Origin: Candidatus Aenigmatarchaeota archaeon
GTDB taxonomy: Archaea > Aenigmatarchaeota > Aenigmatarchaeia > Aenigmatarchaeales > JAHLMR01
Assembly: GCA_018920255.1 (NCBI GenBank)
Contig: JAHLMR010000017.1
Coordinates: 1-10,048, forward strand
Length of the DNA: 10,048 bases
Direction of reading: 5' to 3'
Within the stretch, counting starts at the first letter, position 1, and every line of letters starts with the position of its first letter. The notes beneath the pieces were generated by a model. The model was not told the origin of the DNA. It was given only the letters and a program-made list of their open reading frames with translations, and searched no databases. The position numbers were made by a program, and so were the translations under genes. Of the stretch, positions 1 through 6,219 are shown in pieces.

Positions 1-3000
1 ATAATTTTAATTTTGGTGAGGATTGAGTTGTTGAATAAATTTTTGCCTTAACAGTTATTTGAGTATCTGTATAAATTTCTTGAGGTTCAATTAAGATATC
101 TTGGACCGATAAGTCTCCTATTACTATTTGTATTGAATTGTTTGCATAGTTTGTTCCTGTGGTATCATTACAATAAACATTTATGTTATAAATTCCTTCT
201 GAGGAAATTTCTGAAAATTCAAATCTTGTTTCTTGAAAATCAGAAACACTGTCATTAATTGAAATTAAAGTATTATTAACTCTAAAATAGCATGATGCTG
301 GAGAAAATAAAATGTTTGAAACGTTTACTGAAATATTTGAAAATGATAATATCCAAGAAGATGGTGGATTAATAAAATCTGCACAAAATGTATTGTTATC
401 TATTATATTTGTTCCAATTATATTAAATAAACCTTTAGTATTATAACAAATTGTATTGTTTACAAAATTAATATTATTTGAAAAATCTAAATTTGCTCCC
501 CATTCTGTATTATTTTTTAAAGTATTATTTATTACAGAAATATTAAAACATGATATTAGCTCTATTCCATATGTAAAATTTTTAATTATACAGTTTTTTA
601 TTGTGTTGTTTTGTTTATCAGTTAAAAGTATTCCATTATCATGAAATTCACCACCCAAAGAAATGGCCATTCCTGTTATTATGTTTCCTTTACAATCAAA
701 GACTTTATTATTAAAATTTTCTGGATTGTCTATGCATCTAAACTCCTGTGTTATATTATTAATAAGATCTACTTCTGAACATAAAGGATGAGATAATTCA
801 TAGTTGCATTCTCCACAAGATGTACAATTACAACCGTTTGAATTTACTTCACAAATATTATCACAACCAGAAGATCCATCATCATTATATTGAAATGTTA
901 AAATACATTTATTATTATCTCCATAGGTAGAAGGTATTTCATTGTAAATATCTTTATAATAATTATAGCAAAAGCTATTGAAATATAAAATATTATTTTC
1001 ACTACTGCCTCCTATGTCAATTCCTCTACTATTTTCTGTAGCTGTTATGTTTTCTATTAAATTATTATTAGACGAAAATATTGTTTCTATACCATAAAAA
1101 TTTTTGTTTGCCATTATATTTGATAAAATATTGTTTGAGGAAGACTCTAAATAAATTCCAGTATACTCATTTGAGCTTGCATTGTTGTTTGTCAGAATGT
1201 TGTTTGAAGAAGATTCTAAATAAATTCCATTATAATTTGAATTAGCTATAATATCTTTCAAAGTATTATTTGACGAAAAGTATAGATAAACTCCATAATA
1301 ATTTTCAGAAGAATTTATATTTTCAAACTTTGAATCGTTTGTATAATATACAAATAATCCATTATTATTTAATGTTTCAGATCCTATAATAGTAACATTA
1401 GTTATATTAGAACCTGAAGCATTACATAATATTAATTCTGCTAAAACTTTGTTTTGTATATTAGATGGAGAATTAACATATAAAAATTCTCTATTTTCAT
1501 AACTTTTTATATTTTCAAAAATGTTATTACATGCTTCTTCATTCTTTTCAAAAAAATAGATATTAATATCCATTTCTTCATTTTCGCTAACAGTTGCATT
1601 AGATATTAAATTGTTCATTGAATCAGATATTAAAAATCCATAATAATTTTTACTCGAATTTATATTAAATAAACTATTATAATTTGATTTTTCAATTTGA
1701 ATTCCATTAAAATTTTCACTTGCTGTTATGTTTGTTAAGGTATTATTATCTGATAGATAATATATATAAATTCCACTTCCTCCAGTACTTCCATATACTA
1801 CTATATTTGTTAAATTATTATACAAAGAATTGTAAAAACTTATTCCGCTATAACTATTATTATAAAAGGTTAAATTTATTAATAAACTATTATTTGAATA
1901 TAAATAAATTCCTGTATCAAAATTTGAAATTATACAATTTTTTATTGTATTGTTTTGTTTTCCGAATATGAAAAATCCATATTCAATATTATTAAATCCA
2001 CTAATTACATGTCCTTGACAATCAAAAACTTTGTTGTTAAAGTTTTCAGGATTATATATACATGTTCTAGGGTGTTCTAAAATATCAGAAGTAAGTTTTA
2101 TATTTCCACAACTCTCATTATTTATTTTTTCTATACAATCTTCACAATAGGAGCACTCACAAATATTTAATTCACCTAATACACCAAATAAATCTCCAAA
2201 ACTTGTTGTATTCATATAAACATAATTATTTTCAATATCTATCCCACAATTATTTGCAAATTCTGAACAAGAAAACCAACCAGAATTATTAAATTTCCAA
2301 AAAGATAAAGAACTTTCATTTGCATCGATAGATAAATCTATATCATTATAACTTAAATTTAAAAATAAAAATGAATTAGCGCTTGTATTCGTTATGTTAA
2401 TAAATTTAACATATCTAAGGTCTCTTGGAATCGAAGGAATAGAATAAATACTTCCTATTTTCAAATCTCTTAATTCTCCGTATATCACATTAGAATCTAT
2501 ATTCAATTCATGTACAGAAATATTGGAATTTTGTATAGAGTTTAAATTGTATTCAGTATTATTTTGTAAAATATTATAAAATAAGTTAATATTTGAAGAT
2601 GATGCAAAAATTCCACGGTTGTTATTATAAATATTATTAATATAAACATTAGCATTTGAAGACGAGTCTAAATATAATCCTGTTTCAAAATCTTTAATAG
2701 CACATTTAATTATTGTAAAATCACTTTTTCCATTAATTCTAATTCCATAACCACTCCCACTGCCATCAATTACATGTCCTTGACAATCAAAAACTTTGTT
2801 GTTAAAGTTTTCAGGGTTGTCTATACATGTTCCAGAATTGTCTAAAATATCAGAAGTTAAATAAACAATATTACATGAGGGGTTATTTAATGCATCTATA
2901 CAATTTCCACAAGAATTACATTCACATTCATTCCCTTCTGGAATAATTCCTAATGGAGCAAAAATACTTCCAAAATCTATAATATCTAAATTAATAATAT

Positions 3001-4594
3001 TATTATCTTTATCTAAGTTATATTTATTTAAAAATTCAAAAATATTTAATTTCCATTTATTGTTTGTATATTTTGAGGGAAACAATGAATTTTCACTTAT
3101 ACCATTTAAATTTTCATTTTTATAATGAAATGTTATATTTAATTCAGCTGGATTTTCTGTTATTTTTGTAATATTTAAGTAAATTGATATGTTTTTAAAT
3201 TCTAAAGGATCGTTTGGTGCTTCATTTATTGCATTTATTCCTATATCACCAGACAAAACTTCAAAATCTATTACTACTGGATAGGTTTCAGGTGTTTCTC
3301 CTGCTATTGTTTCATTTATAAATGTATTATTTATACTATAAGATCCATAAACAGTATAAGCATTTGTATAGGTTGGATATTCACCATCATAAAATTTTGA
3401 AGTTACATTATAAACAAAATTATTTTTAAAAATATTATGTGACCCTGAATAAATTGCTATTCCATTATCAAGGGTATTAAAAATTGTATTATTTTCAAAA
3501 TAATTATATTCTGAATCTAATATACTTATACCATCTGCGGAATATGGGCTTTCTTCATAGCTAATATCCCAAATAATGTTGTTTTTAACAGTATTATTAT
3601 AAGAATTATCTTCAAATGATATACCTCCAGTATTTATATTCCAAGCCCAAAATCCACATTCATATTTTATATTATGAATTTTATTATTACTTATAATATT
3701 ATTTTTTGAATTTTCAACTGATATGCCACCTATACAACAACTACAATTTATTGTGTTGTTTATAATTCTATTATTATCTGCTCCTATTATAATTCCTTTC
3801 CATGTACCTTCACTATATATAATATTATTTTCAATCGAATCATTAGCGGATTCATATTCTGATATAATGTAATAATTTTTTTCTATATCGCTAGTATAAT
3901 AAAATTTATTATCTTTTATTAAATTTCCACTTCCATAGGAATTTTCAAAAACTGCATTTAAAAAATTATTATTTAAAAATTTATTTGATTCTGAAAGATA
4001 ATTCCAAAAATATAACGATTTAGAATCACTGCCCATAAATGTATTATTTATAAAAGAGTTATTATTTCCTTGACAATTACCATATTCACACATTATTGTT
4101 ATTTCTCCACCATAACAACTATTATTTATAATAAAATTGTTTGAACATTGATAAAAGTATATTGGATAACTCATCTGTAAAGAAGCATTTAAAGTATTAT
4201 TATCTAAAGTATTATTATCTGAATTTTCTAAATAAATTTGCGTATTAAATTCTTTTATTATACAATTTTTTATTGTATTATTGTGCTTCCCGATTAAATA
4301 AATACCCTCCCAGTTTCCAGTTCCGTCAATTACATGCCCCTGGCAATCAAAGATTTTATTAGTAAAATTTTCTGGATTGTCTATACATTTTCCAGAATTG
4401 TCTAAAATATCTGCTGTTAAATAAACAATATTACAATTAGGACTATTCAAAGCATCTATACAATCTCCGCATGAATTGCATTCACATTCTCCATTTCCTA
4501 AATCTATAAAATAACCTGTAATTTTAGGATTATAAAATGAGAATAAAAATAATGAAATAATTACTATTATTCCTACTAAATATCTAACGTGCAT
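1..4594 (-). CDS. Giant Cys-cassette right-handed beta-helix surface protein (C-terminus beyond window)
   Basis: I followed one minus-strand frame from the ATG at 4592-4594 to the left edge and found no stop: 1531 codons, still open. The N-terminus (about residues 5-21, YLVGIIVIISLFLFSFY) is a signal peptide or membrane anchor. The rest is Asn-rich NosD/PbH1-type beta-helix with motifs such as NNTIKNCII, GIYLESSSNN and NNT. Four Cys-rich cassettes begin at residues 37, 557, 812 and 1255, each leading into helix coils. Beta-sandwich domains lie at about 432-550 and 712-808, ending FGSIFAPLG and FGDLFGVLG, like the 'HFSxFA' ends common in surface proteins. From about 1412 come an Ig-like region and a CARDB-like stretch (GDLSVQDILIEP...). 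The family is typically extracellular and binds glycans or partners; the ligand here is unknown. It starts 22 bases after the DUF167 gene, without a ribosome site, so it may be leaderless. N-glycosylation sequons are abundant. The total length and any C-terminal anchor cannot be seen. Confidence 0.9.
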   Translation of the reverse strand, partial: MHVRYLVGIIVIISLFLFSFYNPKITGYFIDLGNGECECNSCGDCIDALNSPNCNIVYLTADILDNSGKCIDNPENFTNKIFDCQGHVIDGTGNWEGIYLIGKHNNTIKNCIIKEFNTQIYLENSDNNTLDNNTLNASLQMSYPIYFYQCSNNFIINNSCYGGEITIMCEYGNCQGNNNSFINNTFMGSDSKSLYFWNYLSESNKFLNNNFLNAVFENSYGSGNLIKDNKFYYTSDIEKNYYIISEYESANDSIENNIIYSEGTWKGIIIGADNNRIINNTINCSCCIGGISVENSKNNIISNNKIHNIKYECGFWAWNINTGGISFEDNSYNNTVKNNIIWDISYEESPYSADGISILDSEYNYFENNTIFNTLDNGIAIYSGSHNIFKNNFVYNVTSKFYDGEYPTYTNAYTVYGSYSINNTFINETIAGETPETYPVVIDFEVLSGDIGINAINEAPNDPLEFKNISIYLNITKITENPAELNITFHYKNENLNGISENSLFPSKYTNNKWKLNIFEFLNKYNLDKDNNIINLDIIDFGSIFAPLGIIPEGNECECNSCGNCIDALNNPSCNIVYLTSDILDNSGTCIDNPENFNNKVFDCQGHVIDGSGSGYGIRINGKSDFTIIKCAIKDFETGLYLDSSSNANVYINNIYNNNRGIFASSSNINLFYNILQNNTEYNLNSIQNSNISVHELNIDSNVIYGELRDLKIGSIYSIPSIPRDLRYVKFINITNTSANSFLFLNLSYNDIDLSIDANESSLSFWKFNNSGWFSCSEFANNCGIDIENNYVYMNTTSFGDLFGVLGELNICECSYCEDCIEKINNESCGNIKLTSDILEHPRTCIYNPENFNNKVFDCQGHVISGFNNIEYGFFIFGKQNNTIKNCIISNFDTGIYLYSNNSLLINLTFYNNSYSGISFYNSLYNNLTNIVVYGSTGGSGIYIYYLSDNNTLTNITASENFNGIQIEKSNYNSLFNINSSKNYYGFLISDSMNNLISNATVSENEEMDINIYFFEKNEEACNNIFENIKSYENREFLYVNSPSNIQNKVLAELILCNASGSNITNVTIIGSETLNNNGLFVYYTNDSKFENINSSENYYGVYLYFSSNNTLKDIIANSNYNGIYLESSSNNILTNNNASSNEYTGIYLESSSNNILSNIMANKNFYGIETIFSSNNNLIENITATENSRGIDIGGSSENNILYFNSFCYNYYKDIYNEIPSTYGDNNKCILTFQYNDDGSSGCDNICEVNSNGCNCTSCGECNYELSHPLCSEVDLINNITQEFRCIDNPENFNNKVFDCKGNIITGMAISLGGEFHDNGILLTDKQNNTIKNCIIKNFTYGIELISCFNISVINNTLKNNTEWGANLDFSNNINFVNNTICYNTKGLFNIIGTNIIDNNTFCADFINPPSSWILSFSNISVNVSNILFSPASCYFRVNNTLISINDSVSDFQETRFEFSEISSEGIYNINVYCNDTTGTNYANNSIQIVIGDLSVQDILIEPQEIYTDTQITVKAKIYSTTQSSPKLKL
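590..832 (-). repeat. Cys cassette, copy 4 (residues 1255-1335)
   Basis: Most diverged copy: CNCTSCGEC followed by a Cys at 1272, FRCIDNPENF (Cys 1287), FDCKGNII (Cys 1301) and IKNCII (Cys 1335). The spacing of the first five cysteines is the same as in the other copies; the later part carries small length changes. The beta-helix that follows it is short and runs into Ig-like sequence. Confidence 0.8.
1131..1229 (-). repeat. Tandem beta-helix coil repeat (23-residue period)
   Basis: The 30-base segments 1131-1160 and 1200-1229 differ at only two positions by eye and lie 69 bases apart, 23 codons. They encode GIYLESSSNN followed by IL. This is one turn of a right-handed beta-helix, with Asn pairs at the ladder position, and the same motif recurs more loosely through the protein. 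Confidence 0.8.
1934..2161 (-). repeat. Cys cassette, copy 3 (residues 812-887)
   Basis: Cysteines at 812, 814, 817, 820, 829, 845, 859 and 887. The first seven are exactly 255 residues after those of copy 2. The segment encoding ENFNNKVFDCQGHVI is identical to copy 2 at the DNA level (see the 48-base repeat). The linker before it (CSYCEDCIEKINNESC) is more diverged than the NFNNKVFDCQGH part. Confidence 0.85.
2003..2050 (-). repeat. 48-base perfect direct repeat, copy B
   Basis: Partner of 2768-2815, in cassette 3. The flanks diverge quickly (attatatata here against gttgtctata there, then both read catgtt), so the identical tract is shorter than the protein repeat that contains it. Confidence 0.92.
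2165..2460 (-). other. Beta-sandwich domain 2 in the giant protein
   Basis: Residues about 712-808, the counterpart of domain 1: LFLNLSYNDIDLSIDANESS, then FWKFNNSGWFSCSEF, then GIDIENNYVYMNTTSFGDLFGVLGE. It lies directly before cassette 3, just as domain 1 lies before cassette 2. The module 'cassette, helix, sandwich' is therefore repeated. Two extra cysteines in this copy (SCSEFANNCG) could form a local disulfide. Confidence 0.5.
2702..2926 (-). repeat. Cys cassette, copy 2 (residues 557-631)
   Basis: Cysteines at 557, 559, 562, 565, 574, 590, 604 and 631. Every one sits exactly 520 residues after its counterpart in copy 1, with no insertion or deletion in the unit. The DNA is also similar, including shared runs of about 20 bases near 2832-2852/4392-4412 and 2857-2876/4417-4436. 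This points to duplication of a whole cassette. Confidence 0.85.
2768..2815 (-). repeat. 48-base perfect direct repeat, copy A
   Basis: This segment is base-for-base identical to 2003-2050. It is in frame, 765 bases (255 codons) apart, and encodes the PENFNNKVFDCQGHVI core of cassette 2. Identity at third codon positions indicates recent duplication or gene conversion rather than protein-level selection alone. Confidence 0.92.
2945..3300 (-). other. Beta-sandwich domain 1 in the giant protein
   Basis: Residues about 432-550. It has the rhythm of a recurring surface-protein domain: an ITFHYKNENLNGISENSL segment, then NKWKLNIFEF, then LDKDNNIINLDIIDFGSIFAPLG. In relatives this reads roughly 'DE.sL.ly.yn.g.W ... 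d...N.v...v.HFS.FA'. It separates the first beta-helix from cassette 2. Assignment is from memory of the pattern. Confidence 0.55.
4262..4486 (-). repeat. Cys cassette, copy 1 (residues 37-111)
   Basis: Coding repeat unit. Cysteines at residues 37, 39, 42, 45, 54, 70, 84 and 111 form the pattern CxCxxCxxC, a further Cys after ALNSPN, then GKCIDNPENF, FDCQGHVIDG and IKNCII. The first five lie before the first beta-helix coil, so they probably form a disulfide-stabilised N-cap; a metal site is also possible. Confidence 0.85.
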
Positions 4595-4612
4595 ATACAA
4601 TTATTATTTTTT

Positions 4613-4623
4613 TAATTTAAAAA
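4613..4623 (-). promoter_or_regulatory. Putative TATA box of the giant surface-protein gene
   Basis: On the minus strand this reads TTTTTAAATTA, centred about 24 bases before the ATG at 4594. That is the spacing expected for archaeal leaderless transcription. No GGTG-type ribosome site lies between it and the start, which agrees with leaderless initiation. The TAA stop of the upstream DUF167 gene lies inside the box. High AT content makes chance matches common. Confidence 0.4.
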
Positions 4624-4841
4624 TTTATGTTTTTTATTTCAATAATTTTATTTTTTGATTTAAATCCAGATAAAATTTTAATATCTGATTTTTTTATTTT
4701 AAAATAATCAGAAAGAAGTTCAATAACTTCAATATTTGCTTTTCCTTTTTCTGGTTGAGAATTAACATAAACTTTTAAAATATCAGATTTTTCAATTTTT
4801 CTTATCTTTGAATTTGGTATAACTTTAATTTTTAAAATTAT
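4617..4841 (-). CDS. DUF167/YggU (UPF0235) family protein with non-canonical start
   Basis: A 74-residue frame matching the small DUF167 alpha/beta family throughout: an N-terminal strand ILKIKVIPNSK, then LKVYVNSQPEKGKAN (family: P.eGkAN), a helix IEVIELLSDYF, then KKSDIKILSGFKSKNKIIEI (family: ..ISG..sr.K.v.I). The family is widespread in bacteria and archaea and its function is not settled. The frame has no ATG, GTG or TTG: an in-frame TGA lies just upstream, then AAG GGT GGT ACC, then ATA ATT TTA. Because the conserved strand begins at once, initiation at ATA (4839-4841) or ATT (4836-4838) is the likely explanation; ATA overlaps the aspS stop as ATAA. GGTGGT lies three bases before it. 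A sequencing error is the alternative. Translation is probably coupled to aspS. Confidence 0.8.
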   Translation of the reverse strand: MILKIKVIPNSKIRKIEKSDILKVYVNSQPEKGKANIEVIELLSDYFKIKKSDIKILSGFKSKNKIIEIKNINF

Positions 4842-6178
4842 GGTACCACCCTTTCAATAGTTCTTGGGAATAAAATTACTTCTTGAATTGTAGGAAGATC
4901 TAACATTAATTGAACTATTCTTTCTATTCCTATTCCTGCCCCACCATGAGGTGGCATTCCATATTTAAATGCATCTAAATAAAATTTTATTTTCTCAGGT
5001 GTTATCTTTTTTTCCTTTGCTTGTTTAACTAAAATGTCATACCTATGTTCTCTTTGTGCAATCGTTGCTATTTCAACGCCCTTATAAATTAGATCTGCTC
5101 GAACTGCAACTTTTGGATTTTGTTCATTTCTCATATGATAAAATTTTGCTTCTGCCCATGGAAATTCTGTAAGAAATATAAAATCTGAATTAAATTTATC
5201 TTTTGCATATTCACCTAAAAATTTTTCTCCAATATGATCTATTTCTTCATCTTCTTTATATTTTAATCCTCTTTTTTCTAAAATTTCTTTTGCCTCTTTT
5301 ACAGTTATTCTAGGAAATGGAAGTTTAGGAATATTTATTTTTTTATTAAGAATTTTTAACTCTTCACTACAATTTTTATTTACATATTCAAAAACATATT
5401 TCATCATTGATTCAATAGTTTTTAAAATATCCTCTAAATCTCTAATAAAAGACATTTCTATATCTAACATTAAAATTTCAGCAACATGTCTTGTAGTTTT
5501 TGATGGTTCTGCACGAAATGCTGGTCCTATTTCATATACTTTATCAAATCCAGCAGACATCATTATTTGCTTATAAAATTGTGGGCTTTGAGATAAATAT
5601 GCTTCTCTATCAAAATATTTTACAACAAAGACTTCTGAACCACCTTCACTTTTTTCTGAAATTATTTTTGGTGTATGTATTTCTACAAATCCTTCTTTTT
5701 CAAAAAAAGATCTAAAACCAGTTATAACTTTACTTTTTATTTTAAATATACTTGCAATATTTGGTTTTCTTAAATCAATAAATCTTGCATTAAGTCTTGT
5801 TGGAAGTTCTGCTGGTGTTTTCTTTTCTATAACTTCTAATGGGAGTGGTGTTTCTGCTAAGTTTAAAATTTTCATTTCTATTGGAATTATTTCTATACCG
5901 TTTGGCGCTGTTTTATTTTCTCTTACAGTACCCTTTACAGCAATAACAGATTCTCTTTGAAGAATTTCAAATTTTTTAATAACTTCTTCATTAACAAGTT
6001 CAGGATTTAATAAAATTTGAATGCTACCTGTTCTATCTGATAATTGTATAAAAACTAATTTTCCAATTTTTCTTATTGCTCTTACCCAACCCATTAATAT
6101 TACTACCCTTCCATTATCTTCTGGTTTAATCTCATTAGCATAATGCGTTCTTTTCCAATTTCCTAAAGATTCTATCAT
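4838..6178 (-). CDS. aspS: Aspartyl-tRNA synthetase, archaeal type, probably non-discriminating
   Basis: Class II synthetase that charges tRNA-Asp, and probably tRNA-Asn, with aspartate in the cytosol, releasing AMP and pyrophosphate. The 446 residues fit the archaeal/eukaryotic type, with no bacterial insertion domain. An N-terminal OB-fold anticodon-binding domain (about 10-110, GWVRAIRKIGKLVFIQLSDR) is followed by the catalytic core: motif 1 around FVEIHTPKI (164-172), QSPQFYKQ (197-204), motif 2 FRAE...TTRH (221-231), and motif 3 GIGIERI (415-421). Against Thermococcus AspRS, as I remember it, the anticodon-discriminating Trp26 and Lys85 correspond to Arg33 and Pro92. Loss of that Trp/Lys pair, with Pro at the second site, is a mark of non-discriminating enzymes, which make Asp-tRNA-Asn for later amidation. 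The ATG at 6178 has GTGAT four bases upstream. Confidence 0.96.
   Translation of the reverse strand: MIESLGNWKRTHYANEIKPEDNGRVVILMGWVRAIRKIGKLVFIQLSDRTGSIQILLNPELVNEEVIKKFEILQRESVIAVKGTVRENKTAPNGIEIIPIEMKILNLAETPLPLEVIEKKTPAELPTRLNARFIDLRKPNIASIFKIKSKVITGFRSFFEKEGFVEIHTPKIISEKSEGGSEVFVVKYFDREAYLSQSPQFYKQIMMSAGFDKVYEIGPAFRAEPSKTTRHVAEILMLDIEMSFIRDLEDILKTIESMMKYVFEYVNKNCSEELKILNKKINIPKLPFPRITVKEAKEILEKRGLKYKEDEEIDHIGEKFLGEYAKDKFNSDFIFLTEFPWAEAKFYHMRNEQNPKVAVRADLIYKGVEIATIAQREHRYDILVKQAKEKKITPEKIKFYLDAFKYGMPPHGGAGIGIERIVQLMLDLPTIQEVILFPRTIERVVP
4845..4850 (-). promoter_or_regulatory. Shine-Dalgarno-like GGTGGT before the ATA start
   Basis: The minus strand reads AAAGGGTGGTACCATAA. GGTG matches the archaeal GGTGAT consensus seen at hppA, and its three-base spacing to ATA is like that at hppA. 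It also encodes the RVVP C-terminus of AspRS, so the match may be partly coincidental. It favours the ATA over a start further inside. Confidence 0.4.
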
Positions 6179-6182
6179 TTAT

Positions 6183-6187
6183 ATCAC
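6183..6187 (-). promoter_or_regulatory. Ribosome binding site of aspS
   Basis: GTGAT, four bases before the ATG at 6178, matches the 3' part of the archaeal GGAGGTGAT Shine-Dalgarno sequence. It supports this start, which gives about seven residues more at the N-terminus than Thermococcus AspRS. Confidence 0.6.
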
Positions 6188-6210
6188 TATAAATAAAAAG
6201 ATAGTAATAA

Positions 6211-6219
6211 TTTTTAAAG
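6211..6219 (-). promoter_or_regulatory. Putative TATA box of aspS
   Basis: CTTTAAAAA on the minus strand, centred about 37 bases before the aspS ATG, which would give an 11-base leader carrying the GTGAT site. hppA has the same geometry. The box contains the TAA stop of the upstream ThyX-like gene. Read-through from upstream is equally possible. Confidence 0.35.

Noticed and set aside
456-1971. Plus-strand open frames at 456-644 and 1720-1971
   Set aside because: They lie opposite the giant gene, are low-complexity Leu/Tyr/Asn/Phe strings and match nothing; the minus-strand frame has clear domain structure.
2945-3050. Dockerin or EF-hand-like calcium repeat in LDKDNNIINLDIIDFGSIF
   Set aside because: The second copy (IDIENNYVYMNTTSFGDLF) has no D.N.D pattern, and both fit the end of a beta-sandwich surface domain better.
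590-4486. CRISPR array or intergenic repeat cluster
   Set aside because: The repeats are in frame, unevenly spaced (520, 255 and 443 residues), vary in sequence, and are parts of a protein-coding gene.
6188-6197. TTTATTTATA as the aspS TATA box
   Set aside because: It is only about 15 bases before the ATG, so transcription would begin inside the gene; the box at 6211-6219 fits the spacing better.
6179-6213. Transcription terminator (CTTTTTATTT) between the ThyX-like gene and aspS
   Set aside because: A short T run in sequence this AT-rich is not distinguishable from background, and there is no stem-loop.
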